A stretch of 64,000 nt of DNA from CAYNNQ01 sp964398785 (GCA_964398785.1 CAYNNQ010000001.1:62001-126000); one strand, 5' to 3'. Positions 25,387 to 34,433 are shown, numbered from the stretch's first letter. Notes: a model not told the origin generated them from the letters alone. A program made the numbers and translations.

Positions 25387-26716
25387 TCCTTTGCATATAC
25401 TCCCTTTGCACGGGATCCAGCTGCCAGGACAGATATTCCCTCTTGGCCTGGCCTATTCCGTGCTCCCCAGAAATCGTCCCTTCCAGATCCAGGACCAGAC
25501 GCAGTATATCCTCCCGTACATGTCCGGCCAGACTGCATTCTTCCGCACGGGTGGCGTCGTACATGATATTCGTATGCATATTCCCGTCCCCGGCATGCCC
25601 GAACACCAAAACAGGTAGACCGCTTTTTCGCCCGATTTTGTCCGCACCGTGCACATAATCGGCCACCATGCCCCGGGGTACAGTAACATCCTCGCTTATC
25701 TTGTCCGGTTTCAACCTATACGAAGCCTGGCTTATCATGCGGCGCGGCTCCCACAATCTATCCTCTTCCGCCGGACCGGCCACCCATGTCTGAGCCCTTT
25801 CAAGGCCGCGTTCAATCCTGTCCAGATCCGAACGGACACCGGCCTCGTTCCCGTCCACGCGCACGAGCAGGACCGCCCCGGCATCCCGGGGCAGATCGAC
25901 CCCGCCCATAGCGTGCAGACATTCCAATACGGCATGGGGGATTACTTCCATACCCACAGGCAAAATCCCCCGGGATAAAATGGTATCCACCCCTTCCAGG
26001 GCCTCTTTCAGAGAATCAAATACGGCCAAAAGAGAGGAAGTATACTGCGGTAGAGGCAGGACCTTGAGCCAGATGCGGGTAATAAAGCCCAAACCGCCTT
26101 CCGAACCGACAAACAAGGAGGTAAGATCCAGACCGACTACGTCCTTGTGGCAATTCCCTCCGGTACGCAGGATTTTCCCCCCGGGCAGCACTGCTTCCAA
26201 ACCAAGGACATAATCCCGGGTAACGCCGTATTTTACCGCCCGCATGCCCCCGGCATTGGTGACTACATTGCCCCCGACTGTGCAAAACCGGGCGCTGGCC
26301 GGGTCTGGAGGATAAAAAAGGCCTTTACCCTCCAGATACTTCTGTAGTTCGCCAGTGACCACACCTGGCTCCACGCAAACCGAATAATCTTTTTCATTTA
26401 CTTCCAGTATACCACACATGTCCAAACAGGAGACAACCAGCCCCCCGCTTTCCGGAACACAGCCCCCCACGGCATTTGTCCCCCTGGCCCTGGGATGCAA
26501 AGGGATACCCTCCTGCTGCGCCCAGCCCAAGAGCTTTTGCACTTCGTCCAGGTTCTGCGGCCTGGCCACCGCTCCGGGCAGGGCCTTTTTCCGACCGGCA
26601 TCAACTCCGTATACAGCGGTTTTTTCCGGGGAAAAGAGCAATCTGTCTTCAGGGAGAAGGGCAAGGAGCTTTTTTTTCTGTCCCCGGGTGATGGGGGAGG
26701 GAGCAGTCGAAGACAT
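25334..26716 (-). CDS. GlcD-like FAD-linked oxidase (glycolate/D-lactate dehydrogenase family)
   Basis: A 460-residue VAO-fold flavoprotein. The PP-loop region RARGTNAVGGCVPESGG and the segment ARFCTVGGNVVTNAGGMRAVKYG bind FAD, and the C-terminus carries GHAGDGNMHTNI and ISGEHGIGQAK, which are typical of GlcD/Dld. Such enzymes oxidise D-2-hydroxy acids such as D-lactate or glycolate, with electrons going to a partner Fe-S protein or quinone. No partner (GlcE/GlcF or an Fe-S subunit) is adjacent. It follows smpB by 15 bp, so it may be transcribed with the pts genes. Confidence 0.9.
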   Translation of the reverse strand: MSSTAPSPITRGQKKKLLALLPEDRLLFSPEKTAVYGVDAGRKKALPGAVARPQNLDEVQKLLGWAQQEGIPLHPRARGTNAVGGCVPESGGLVVSCLDMCGILEVNEKDYSVCVEPGVVTGELQKYLEGKGLFYPPDPASARFCTVGGNVVTNAGGMRAVKYGVTRDYVLGLEAVLPGGKILRTGGNCHKDVVGLDLTSLFVGSEGGLGFITRIWLKVLPLPQYTSSLLAVFDSLKEALEGVDTILSRGILPVGMEVIPHAVLECLHAMGGVDLPRDAGAVLLVRVDGNEAGVRSDLDRIERGLERAQTWVAGPAEEDRLWEPRRMISQASYRLKPDKISEDVTVPRGMVADYVHGADKIGRKSGLPVLVFGHAGDGNMHTNIMYDATRAEECSLAGHVREDILRLVLDLEGTISGEHGIGQAKREYLSWQLDPVQREYMQRIKKAFDPQGIMNPVVRF

Positions 26717-26731
26717 TTGGGCTCTTTTTTC

Positions 26732-27214
26732 TCAGGATTGGTTTTTAAGGGCCCGGGCCATATCCATTTCCATAGCCTTGCGCTTGAGTTCCTCCCGGCG
26801 ATCGTGCTTTCTCTTGCCCTTGCACAGGCCAAGCTCCACTTTTACCCGGCCGCGGGAAAAATACATGCTAAGGGGGATCACAGTAAGCCCCTTTTGCTCT
26901 ACCTTGCCCATCCAATTGCGGATCTCGTCCTTGTGCAAAAGGAGCTTTCTCTCCCGATCCGGAGTGTGCTGAGCATATCCGGCATTCTCATACCCGGCTA
27001 TGTGTATTCCCTCCAGGAAAGCCTCCCCCCTGCGGAATCGGACAAACCCCTCCTTGAAACTCAGCCGTCCGGCACGCAAGGACTTGAGTTCCGATCCGGT
27101 GAGGGAGATACCGGCTTCCAGCCGTTCCAGGATCTCGTAGTCCCGCGCGGCCCTCTTGTTCTTGCCTATAAGCCGCGATTTTATTTGCTTATCGCCGGTA
27201 CTTTTTTTATTCAA
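26732..27214 (-). CDS. smpB: SsrA-binding protein SmpB
   Basis: A 160-residue trans-translation factor that delivers tmRNA to stalled ribosomes. Conserved features are ARDYEILERLEAGISLTGSELKSLR, YENAGYAQHTPDRERKLLLHK and the basic C-terminal tail GKRKHDRREELKRKAMEMDMAR. There is no ATG near the expected N-terminus; the start is a TTG at 27214 that overlaps the ptsI stop by 8 bases, indicating coupled translation. Confidence 0.95.
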   Translation of the reverse strand: MNKKSTGDKQIKSRLIGKNKRAARDYEILERLEAGISLTGSELKSLRAGRLSFKEGFVRFRRGEAFLEGIHIAGYENAGYAQHTPDRERKLLLHKDEIRNWMGKVEQKGLTVIPLSMYFSRGRVKVELGLCKGKRKHDRREELKRKAMEMDMARALKNQS

Positions 27215-28985
27215 TAGTTGCCTCCACCAATGAGGAATAAAACATGACTTCTTCCGGGAAACGATCCAGGATCAGATTTCGGACCAATCTGTTGCTTTCG
27301 GCCACAGAGGACTGCCGGACGACCTGGCGTAATAGAGGCCTGCATTCCTCCATAGTGGTCTGACGCACCAGCCTCTTTATTCCCGGTATAGCCTGCGGGG
27401 TGAGGCTCAAGGAATCAATCTGCATGCCCAGTAATATGGGGATGCAAAACGGGTCCGAGGCCAATTCCCCGCACAGACTGACCTCTATACCGGCTTCATG
27501 CCCCGCATCCACTACATACTTTATGCTCCTCAAAACTGCCGGATGCAGGGGCTGGTACAAATAGGAGACATGCTTGTTGGTGCGGTCGATGCCCAGGGAA
27601 TACTGGATAAGATCATTGGTCCCGATACTGAAAAAATCCACCTCCCGGGCAAGGATATCGGAGATTAGCACGGCCCCGGGCAATTCGATCATGATCCCCA
27701 CGGGCATTTCCGGAAAAAAATTTATCTTTTCCCGGCGCAATTCCTCACAGACCTCTGCGTAGATATCCTTTATTTCCCGAAGTTCCTGTACACCGGATAT
27801 CATGGGGAACATAACCGAGACATTACCTACAATACTGGCCCGGAGGATGGCCCGAAGCTGAGTACGAAAGATTTCCGGGTGCTTTTGACAAAAACGGATA
27901 GCCCGAAGTCCCATGGCTGGATTGGACTCCTCCACTGGCTGGACAAAAGGGGCTATCTTGTCCGCTCCCAGATCCAGCGTGCGGATGACTACCTGATTGG
28001 GATAAAGAATGGAGGCCAAATCCCGGTATTCCTCGAACAACTCTTCTTCCGTGGGTAGACTATCCCGGTTGAGATAACTATACTCCGTGCGGTACAGACC
28101 CACTCCTTCACCGCCGTTGTCGATAACTGCGGTCACCTCCTCGAAAAGCTCAATATTGGCCCATGTCTTCACCTGGTACCCGTCCTGGGTTTCCGCCGGA
28201 AGATGGCAGCACCGGCTTATGGTGCTCTGGTAATCCTCAAATTGGTATTTGAGATCCGTGTACCGGGCCAATTCCTCTTCAGTGGGATCTATAAGGGCCT
28301 GGCCATGCAGCCCGTCCAGTATTATCAATTCCCCGTCACGGACTTCCTCCTCCAAGCCCCCTACGGCCACTACCGCGGGGATCTGCAGGGAACGGGCCAT
28401 GATTCCAGCATGCGAAGTCTTTCCCCCCAGCGTAGTGGCGAAAGCCATTATCTTGTCCACTTCCAGCTCTATGGTGTCCGCTGGGGAAAGGTCATGGGCC
28501 AATAAAATAACCCGCTGGGAAATAGCAGAAATGGAATCCTTACCTCCCCAGAGTTTTTTTTGCACCCGAAATGCCACCAGATCCACATCCTGTATACGCT
28601 GGCGGATATAGTCATCATCTATGGAGGCAAAGGCAATGCGTATGTCATGTACCGCTTTTTCCAATGCCCATCCCGCATTTATACCCTTTTCATAAATATA
28701 CTTCCGGGCCGATCCTATCAGTTTATCGTCCTTGAGGATCATCAGGTGCGAGTCCAATATGGCCGAATGCTCGCGCAGTTCCTGGGGAATTTTTTTGCGC
28801 AGGGCGCTAAGCTCCTGCATCACTGCTTCCACGGCCCGGTCCAGGCGATCTGCTTCTTGGCTCAACTCCTCTTCCGGAACGCTTTGCCGATGCACATTCG
28901 TGCCCATCTCCCTGTTCAAAAAAAAGGCCTTACCGATAGCCAACCCGTTGGAAACCGGAATGCCGGAAAGTATTTTTCTGGCCAT
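27207..28985 (-). CDS. ptsI: PTS enzyme I (phosphoenolpyruvate-protein phosphotransferase)
   Basis: A 592-residue enzyme that takes phosphate from PEP and passes it to HPr. The active-site His is in GGKTSHAGIMARS, and the PEP-binding C-terminal barrel shows GEGVGLYRTEYSYL, RTLDLGADK and DFFSIGTNDLIQYSLG. It lies 52 bp after ptsH and is coupled to smpB. Length is standard. Confidence 0.97.
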   Translation of the reverse strand: MARKILSGIPVSNGLAIGKAFFLNREMGTNVHRQSVPEEELSQEADRLDRAVEAVMQELSALRKKIPQELREHSAILDSHLMILKDDKLIGSARKYIYEKGINAGWALEKAVHDIRIAFASIDDDYIRQRIQDVDLVAFRVQKKLWGGKDSISAISQRVILLAHDLSPADTIELEVDKIMAFATTLGGKTSHAGIMARSLQIPAVVAVGGLEEEVRDGELIILDGLHGQALIDPTEEELARYTDLKYQFEDYQSTISRCCHLPAETQDGYQVKTWANIELFEEVTAVIDNGGEGVGLYRTEYSYLNRDSLPTEEELFEEYRDLASILYPNQVVIRTLDLGADKIAPFVQPVEESNPAMGLRAIRFCQKHPEIFRTQLRAILRASIVGNVSVMFPMISGVQELREIKDIYAEVCEELRREKINFFPEMPVGIMIELPGAVLISDILAREVDFFSIGTNDLIQYSLGIDRTNKHVSYLYQPLHPAVLRSIKYVVDAGHEAGIEVSLCGELASDPFCIPILLGMQIDSLSLTPQAIPGIKRLVRQTTMEECRPLLRQVVRQSSVAESNRLVRNLILDRFPEEVMFYSSLVEATIE

Positions 28986-29037
28986 ATATACTCCAAAACC
29001 AAGGATATTAATCCAATCCGCCGGATTTTCCCTTTAC

Positions 29038-29325
29038 TTAAGCCTGAGTCTCCTCGTAAAAACGGTTAGAGATGAGTCCCGCTAAATAATCCAAGGCGTT
29101 TTCCGCGTCCTCCCCCTTGGCGGTAAAATGCAGTCTGGCACCCTGAGATGCCGCCAAAGAAAGTACCTCCAAGATACTCTTGGCGTTCACCTCATAACCG
29201 TCCATCCACACCTTGATCTCACAATCAAATCTCTGGGCTTCCTGAGCCAGTTTAGCCGCCGGCCTGGCATGCAGTCCCCATTTATTGCGCAAAACCACTT
29301 CCCGAGTAACGGTCTGTTTTTCCAT
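29038..29325 (-). CDS. ptsH: PTS phosphocarrier protein HPr
   Basis: A 95-residue HPr. The phosphorylated His is His19 in GLHARPAAKLAQ, and Ser50 in NAKSILEVLSLA corresponds to the regulatory Ser46 of the family. The good match around that Ser allows control by HPr kinase, but no hprK is in the window. It is preceded by the EIID gene and separated from it by intergenic repeat A copy 1. Confidence 0.95.
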   Translation of the reverse strand: MEKQTVTREVVLRNKWGLHARPAAKLAQEAQRFDCEIKVWMDGYEVNAKSILEVLSLAASQGARLHFTAKGEDAENALDYLAGLISNRFYEETQA

Positions 29326-29430
29326 CGCCTTATCCGAAAATTAACAACGATTTTTCCGTAGTAAACACAAAACCATCCGTTTTCCTTTTATGAACCGTAA
29401 AAAATACTTTGCGAGCCAACCGATTCCTTC

Positions 29431-29584
29431 TTGTCCAGAAGCGCCTGCAAAAAATGTTTTTTTGCAGGCAATGTTAAGTTTTAAGTTGAAAGTTTTAAGT
29501 GAAATCAAAGAGTTGCAATGTTTAATCTGTGCGGTTAAGGTTAACTCCAGCATTCGACTTTTTGCAGTTGCCTCTGTCCAGGCA
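29431..29584 (+). repeat. Intergenic repeat A, copy 1 (hairpin repeat)
   Basis: It begins with TTGTCCAGAAGC, then a long palindrome GCCTGCAAAAAA/TTTTTTGCAGGC (29443-29469), then TTAAGTTTTAAGTTGAAAG, AATCTGTGCG, TTAACTCCAG, TTCGACTTTTTGCAG and TGCCTCTGTCCAG. It lies inside the EIID-ptsH intergenic gap. Copies are at 30543, 35646, 41015 and 62664. Confidence 0.85.
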
Positions 29585-29637
29585 ATTTTTGTCCGGAAAT
29601 TCAAAAATTCCCGGTTTTAGAAGTAGCAAGTTACCAA

Positions 29638-30369
29638 TCAAAAAAGGGACACGGACAAAAAAACAGCTGCGGCCATAACCGCGGTTATCAAGAATTCCCG
29701 CAATACAGAAAGCTTGAATACCAAATAGGTAAAACAAATCAGTCCCAGGGAAATGCCTACAAATCCGGATATTCCCTCCCCTTCCGGGCACAGCATAGAT
29801 ATAAAGAAGAGCATAAGGGCGGCATTAAACATTTTCACCGCAGCCCCGCAGTTGATAAGATCCCAGTTTTTCACCCGGTTTAAAAAGGCCACACCCTGCA
29901 TAAATCCGCGATAAAAGGTGTAGATCTTGAAAATTTGCAGAAAAACAAGACAAAAAACAGTCAATCCTACAGCCAGGGTTTCCAAGCCCGAATACCAGAA
30001 TATCATGGTCCCCAATGCCCAGCTTACCAGGAGGCTGCCTCCGAAAAAGGAATCGCCTATGGCGGAAAAAGTATAGACAACAGTGGACTTGACCTTGTCG
30101 ATCATTGCCTCGGGCAATAGCCCTTTGCCCGCCTTGCTTTCCATACTGATCAAAATGCCCACCAAAAGAGGGTTCCAGAAAGGATGCGAATTGTACAAAC
30201 GTACATGTCTCCTACGCGCCTTCTGCAGTCTCTTTTCATCGGGGTATATCTCGCGCAGGGCGGGGTCCAGGGCGTATATCAAACCGATATTCTGCAAACC
30301 ACGGGTATTGAAAGCGCCGTTCATCAAATAAGTGCGCAAATAACACCTGACAAGAGTAGTTACATGCAT
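29638..30369 (-). CDS. PTS mannose-family EIID component
   Basis: A 243-residue membrane subunit of a mannose/fructose-type PTS permease. The conserved N-terminal part (AFNTRGLQNIGLIYAL, RRRHVRLYNSHPFWNPLLVG) and FSAIGDSFFGGSLL identify EIID; about five hydrophobic segments follow. EIIA, EIIB and EIIC genes are not in the window, so the permease is incomplete here. In related SRB such genes lie in pieces and transport has not been shown for all; regulation rather than uptake is possible. The gene is upstream of ptsH-ptsI. Confidence 0.9.
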   Translation of the reverse strand: MHVTTLVRCYLRTYLMNGAFNTRGLQNIGLIYALDPALREIYPDEKRLQKARRRHVRLYNSHPFWNPLLVGILISMESKAGKGLLPEAMIDKVKSTVVYTFSAIGDSFFGGSLLVSWALGTMIFWYSGLETLAVGLTVFCLVFLQIFKIYTFYRGFMQGVAFLNRVKNWDLINCGAAVKMFNAALMLFFISMLCPEGEGISGFVGISLGLICFTYLVFKLSVLREFLITAVMAAAVFLSVSLF

Positions 30370-30542
30370 AAAAGCTTCAATACCTGATTAAAAGTGCGTT
30401 TACAACCGGGAGGTTATCCCTCGCCACTTGCTTCTCTCCGGGCCGATCCAGGGGCTTTGCCTTAAAAGGAACCACAAAATCCCTTCAATGTCTTGAAGGA
30501 CACAACTACAAGAAACCATAATTTAAAATTGGACGTCTAAAT

Positions 30543-30632
30543 TACATCCAACAACATCCTGACTTTATTTAAGACTTTCAACTTAAAACTTAACACTGCC
30601 TGCAAAAATATATTTTTTGCAGGCGTATCTTG
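30543..30632 (-). repeat. Intergenic repeat A, copy 2 (shortened)
   Basis: Reverse orientation. The palindrome GCCTGCAAAAA-n-TTTTTTGCAGGC lies at 30598-30624 and the TTAAGTTTTAAGTTGAAAG block follows. The distal TTCGACTTTTTGCAG end is missing or unrecognisable. It sits just after rsmI. The rest of 30370-30542 shows nothing else I can support. Confidence 0.8.
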
Positions 30633-30639
30633 AAGACCC

Positions 30640-31488
30640 TCACCGATTTTCTTCACCAGAGGGATTTTCGTGCAGCAGTGCATAGAGTTCCTTTCCGGAC
30701 CACCCGTGCACGAGTTCCCGAATCTCCTTTACTGCCTGACGAGGCTTCTTGCCCTCGGCAATTTTTTTCTCCAGAAATTCCCTTGCCGCTTCCCGGCTAG
30801 TAAAAGGCATTTCCTCCGGAGGCCCAAGAACCACTGTAATCTCTCCCTGCAATTCCGAAGAAAGGGGAAAATCAGCCAGACGTCCGCGAAGAGTCTCCTC
30901 GAAGCGCTTGGTAATTTCCCGGACGACGCAACATTCCCGGTCCCCTAGAATCTCAAGAGCCGTTTCTAGTGTCTGTTTCAGCCTATTCTTGCGCTCAAAA
31001 AAAATCAGAGTACTCTGAACTTCCAGCCACTGTTGGAAGAGCTTACTGACTTCCCCTCTATGCCGGGGTAAAAAGCCCAAAAAGGAAAAAGGGATTGTGG
31101 GGAGACCAGAAATGCTCAAAGCGGTTGTTGCCGCGCAGGGACCAGGTACAGAAGTAACTTTGATTCCTTGTTCATGACAACGACGGACCAGACGGTACCC
31201 GGGGTCGGAAATAACCGGGGTGCCTGCATCGGAGACCAGGGCCACATCCCGAGAGGAATGCAGGATATCCAGGACTCCTTGCACCCTGTATTCTTCGTTA
31301 TGCTCGAAGAGGCTAAGCATGCGCGGGACTGCCACTTGTAAAGCGGAAAGCAGGGTTTTGGTTCTACGGGTATCCTCGGCCAGCAACAGACTGCAACCCT
31401 CAATCACCTCCACTGCGCGGGGAGGAAAGTCACCAAGGTTGCCAAGCGGTGTGGCTATCACCCAAAGCCTGCCCCAAGTCGAAGGCAT
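30640..31488 (-). CDS. rsmI: 16S rRNA 2'-O-ribose C1402 methyltransferase
   Basis: A 282-residue tetrapyrrole-methylase-fold enzyme that uses SAM. It shows IATPLGNLGDFPPRA at the start, LLAEDTRRT, SDAGTPVISDPGYRLV and SVPGPCAATTALSISGL, all RsmI signatures. The start is placed at the ATG at 31488; an upstream ATG at 31497 has a ribosome site too close. Either choice overlaps the end of yraN by about 60 nt. It is the last gene of the ribosomal block. Confidence 0.95.
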   Translation of the reverse strand: MPSTWGRLWVIATPLGNLGDFPPRAVEVIEGCSLLLAEDTRRTKTLLSALQVAVPRMLSLFEHNEEYRVQGVLDILHSSRDVALVSDAGTPVISDPGYRLVRRCHEQGIKVTSVPGPCAATTALSISGLPTIPFSFLGFLPRHRGEVSKLFQQWLEVQSTLIFFERKNRLKQTLETALEILGDRECCVVREITKRFEETLRGRLADFPLSSELQGEITVVLGPPEEMPFTSREAAREFLEKKIAEGKKPRQAVKEIRELVHGWSGKELYALLHENPSGEENR

Positions 31489-31834
31489 TCTGCACATGCT
31501 CCAAAGTTACATCATTTGCGTCTACTTCCAGGGCCACCAGATCAAACCTACAGCTCCTCGACCACAAATTGTACATACTTAGATAAATGCTGGCCGCGCG
31601 GGCTAATTTAGCCTGCTGTTTGGGGGAGAGGGATTCCGCCGCCCGGAGCATGCTTCCCTTTTTCCGGGTCTTAACTTCCACAAAGACCAAATCCCGGCCG
31701 TGAGAACAGACCAAATCCAGTTCCCCCCTGCGGCAGCTCCAATTGCGGTCCCGGATATTGTAGCCGTTTTCACGCATATAGTCCGCAGCAACATCCTCTC
31801 CGCGTCGTCCCAGATTCAAAGTTCGGGGAACCAT
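31430..31834 (-). CDS. YraN/UPF0102 family endonuclease-like protein
   Basis: A 134-residue restriction-endonuclease-fold protein. The catalytic-type motif GELDLVCSHGRDLVFVEVKTRK (E-x-D, then E-V-K) is intact, as in Holliday-junction-resolvase-like nucleases. The function of the family is not established. It overlaps rnhB by 19 nt and rsmI by about 60 nt, a linkage common in bacteria. Confidence 0.92.
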   Translation of the reverse strand: MVPRTLNLGRRGEDVAADYMRENGYNIRDRNWSCRRGELDLVCSHGRDLVFVEVKTRKKGSMLRAAESLSPKQQAKLARAASIYLSMYNLWSRSCRFDLVALEVDANDVTLEHVQNAFDLGQALGDSHTAWQPW

Positions 31835-32514
31835 CTCTGCCTTTCCTTTCTGCGCGGTAGCGTCACCCCTTTAAAGCTTTTCCTGTGCATGGGGCAGGGG
31901 CCGAAACGGCGCAGGAGTTCGCGGTGTTCCCTGGTACCGTATCCTTTGTGCCTGCCCAGAGCATATCCCGGATAACGTTTGTCCAGGGCCTGCATTAAAC
32001 GATCCCGGAAAACCTTGGCCACGATTGAAGCAGCGGAAATGCTGGGGATTTTGTTGTCCCCTCCGACAACCGTTTCTTGTTTTAAATCTATGGGGATTTT
32101 TTGATTGCCGTCAACCAGGACCAAAGGAGGAAGGATGCTTAACTTGCTCACGGCTCGTTGCATGGCCTGGAGTGACGCCTGGAGGATATTTATTCGATCG
32201 ATTTCCTTCGGCCAGGAGAGCCCCACGGCCCAGGCATTTGCCTGGGCCCTTACCCGGGACTGTAATTTTTTTCTGGTTACCGGGGAAATCTTTTTGGAAT
32301 CAGTTAGTTCCGGAAGATCAAAATCAGCGGGGAGAATAACAGCGGCCGCTACTACAGGACCAGCAAGACATCCCCTGCCGGCTTCATCCACCCCGGCACA
32401 GGCTTGTCGTTCCGCATCCTCCCCGCATCTGGCCCCGCTTATTTCATTCCCGTCCCCACTTGTTTTGTTCCCCAAAAGGAGGTGGGCAATGTCCGGAGAG
32501 CCAGGATTATGCAC
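31816..32514 (-). CDS. rnhB: Ribonuclease HII
   Basis: A 232-residue nuclease that cuts RNA in RNA-DNA hybrids and excises misincorporated ribonucleotides. The first catalytic region is GVDEAGRGCLAGPVVAAAV, with LTDSKKISP, VDGNQ and SAASIVAKVFRDRLM later in the order expected of RNase HII. The start is a GTG at 32514 directly after the rplS stop; it gives an N-terminus of about 40 residues before the catalytic motif, longer than usual, so the true start may lie further in. Confidence 0.93.
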   Translation of the reverse strand: MHNPGSPDIAHLLLGNKTSGDGNEISGARCGEDAERQACAGVDEAGRGCLAGPVVAAAVILPADFDLPELTDSKKISPVTRKKLQSRVRAQANAWAVGLSWPKEIDRINILQASLQAMQRAVSKLSILPPLVLVDGNQKIPIDLKQETVVGGDNKIPSISAASIVAKVFRDRLMQALDKRYPGYALGRHKGYGTREHRELLRRFGPCPMHRKSFKGVTLPRRKERQRWFPEL

Positions 32515-32865
32515 TTAATTCCATTGATTTTTGGTCTTTATCCGGGCCGCCTTGCCCTTGAGCTTACGCAGGTAGTAAATCCGGCCCTGCCTGACCCGGC
32601 CTTCGCTCAGTACATCAATACGCTCGATTGCCGGAGAATGCAGGGGGAATACACGCTCTACCCCAATACCGCCGGATATCTTGCGGACAACAAAGGTCGC
32701 GTTGGATGTTCCCCGATTCACCCGGAGGACTATCCCCTGGAAAACCTGAATCCTTTCCTTCTCTCCCTCGATAATCCGTACATGCACATTCACGGTATCC
32801 CCGGCCTTAAAAGAGGGAATATCCATGCGCATCTGGCGTTTTTCAATCTTTTCCAAGGCGTTCAT
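32515..32865 (-). CDS. rplS: 50S ribosomal protein L19
   Basis: A 116-residue ribosomal protein. RKISGGIGVERVFPLHSP and VRQGRIYYLRKLKGKAARI are diagnostic. The ATG has GGAG about 9 nt upstream. It follows trmD by 55 bp, the usual neighbour. Confidence 0.97.
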   Translation of the reverse strand: MNALEKIEKRQMRMDIPSFKAGDTVNVHVRIIEGEKERIQVFQGIVLRVNRGTSNATFVVRKISGGIGVERVFPLHSPAIERIDVLSEGRVRQGRIYYLRKLKGKAARIKTKNQWN

Positions 32866-32920
32866 ATCTCTTTACTCCTTATGAATAGTCTATTTTGAGC
32901 GGGTCCAAGCCCGCGCGGAA

Positions 32921-34207
32921 TCAATAAAAATCGCCCACAATCCTGTCCAGGATTATGGAAGCGGCCGAACGTACCGACATATGATTATACTCACTCAAAA
33001 AACGAAGCGGACGAAGTTTGCATTCGCACTCTGAAATTGCTTCCTCGGCCAGGCCGTAACCAGTCCCCAAAACGAGCAAAATTGACTTTGTGCGCGCCGT
33101 TTTCCGCAACTCCCGGCAACTCACCGCTTCCTGCGCCCATCTAGCACTCGTGGAAACCACCAGGGGATCCATCCCGCTTATTTCCTGTACTCTTTGTCTG
33201 GCCCCGGACAAGTCCTCGGCCACTTCCACGCGGGCAAGTGCGTCGGCCCGATACGGATTCCCCTCTCCACCGGCCCCGTTTACCCAGTGCCCCAACAACC
33301 TGTGGGCCAGGTTTTTTTGGTCCCGTACCGGAGTACACAAAAAATACCGGGCTATCCCATAGGTATGGGAAACGCGCCCAATATCGTGGATATCCAGATT
33401 TGTCAAAGAGGTTGTACCTGTTTCTCCCCACTTGTTCAACACCGGATAATGTACCAATGCGAGGTAGATGCCCCTGGAGACACTTTTTTTCTGCATACCG
33501 CGCAGGTCCCGGACATCCGCGGATGTCAAGGGAGCCTCCTCCAACAGATCCGGCCTGTTGCGCAAGGTGATCTCCAGGGCCTTTTTATGGCGCCAAGAAT
33601 CCACACCTCCGTGGTCCCCGGACAGGAGGACAGGAGGGACCCTTAGTCCGGCATACTCCTCCGGCCGGGTATATTGCGGATATTCCAGCAATCCGGAGGA
33701 AAAGCTCTCCTCACCGGCGGACTCCATCTTGCCCATAAATCCCGGGACCTGCCGGGAGACCGCCTCAATAACACACAGGGCGGCGCTTTCCCCGCCATTT
33801 AGGACAAAGTCCCCCACGGACAGGGGACTCAAATCGAATTTTTCCGGTATCCGGGCATCGATTCCTTCATAACGCCCACATACCAGGACAATCTCCTCCT
33901 CCCGGGCCAGATCGGCTGCCATCTTCTGTTCAAAAGGATGTCCACCGGGGTCCATGAGGAGTTTTCGGGACTGGACTGGTAGCGTACTCAATGCCCGGTC
34001 CAGAGGCTCGGGAAGCATAACCATGCCCGGTCCACCCCCGTAGGGCTTGTCGTCCACGCTCTTGTGCCTGTCCCGGGCGTAATCCCGGGGATCGATAAAC
34101 TGGAATTCCAGCAACCCGTTTTGCACCGCCTTGCCCAAAAGCCCGCAGGACAGGGGGGAAGAAAAGAACTCCGGGAAAATGGTTATGATTTTTATGGAAA
34201 GCGGCAT
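32921..34207 (-). CDS. trmD: tRNA (guanine37-N1)-methyltransferase TrmD fused to a second SPOUT-type RNA methyltransferase domain
   Basis: A 428-residue protein. Residues 1 to about 240 are a complete TrmD (DDKPYGGGPGMVML, VCGRYEGIDARI, SVGDFVLNGGESAALCVIEA) that makes m1G37 in tRNA. Residues about 245-428 form another domain (YLALVHYPVLNKWGE, TNLDIHDIGRVSHTYGI, LVLGTGYGLAEE, YNHMSVRSAASIILDR) like the stand-alone SPOUT RNA methyltransferases of the TM1570 type. SAM and knot-forming Gly residues are visible in both halves. The reading frame is continuous across the join. Confidence 0.93.
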   Translation of the reverse strand: MPLSIKIITIFPEFFSSPLSCGLLGKAVQNGLLEFQFIDPRDYARDRHKSVDDKPYGGGPGMVMLPEPLDRALSTLPVQSRKLLMDPGGHPFEQKMAADLAREEEIVLVCGRYEGIDARIPEKFDLSPLSVGDFVLNGGESAALCVIEAVSRQVPGFMGKMESAGEESFSSGLLEYPQYTRPEEYAGLRVPPVLLSGDHGGVDSWRHKKALEITLRNRPDLLEEAPLTSADVRDLRGMQKKSVSRGIYLALVHYPVLNKWGETGTTSLTNLDIHDIGRVSHTYGIARYFLCTPVRDQKNLAHRLLGHWVNGAGGEGNPYRADALARVEVAEDLSGARQRVQEISGMDPLVVSTSARWAQEAVSCRELRKTARTKSILLVLGTGYGLAEEAISECECKLRPLRFLSEYNHMSVRSAASIILDRIVGDFY

Positions 34208-34267
34208 GTATAAACCCTGTTACAGAAAAATAAACGGGATAAGGCAATATTAAATAACCTTTTTATC

Positions 34268-34420
34268 TTCCATCCGAAAATGGCCTTTTTTCAGTTCAAC
34301 TGCGAGGGTTTCCGTAATTCCTTGTCAAACAGAAAAAAATCGCATTTCCGAACCCCAAATTTGCTATTTTTATCCGGAGATTTTTAAATTTACGGATAAA
34401 ACTTTTTAGTCACCGGGGAT
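34268..34420. repeat. Intergenic repeat B, copy 2
   Basis: CATCCGAAAATGGCC near the left end and ATCCGGAGATTTTTAAATTT followed by ACGGAT at the right end match copy 1 at 11128-11321; the ends are again inverted relative to each other. The middle is shorter and unlike copy 1. It fills the trmD-rimM gap within the ribosomal operon. Confidence 0.6.
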
Positions 34421-34433
34421 GCTTTAAAGACCA

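Noticed and set aside
29390..29620. Small open frame containing AKNVFLQAMLSFKLKVLS, and similar frames at 35549-35737 and 62499-62708
   Set aside because: The common peptide is produced by the hairpin repeat A, which is clearly non-coding: frames differ around it, the palindrome is kept and the length varies.
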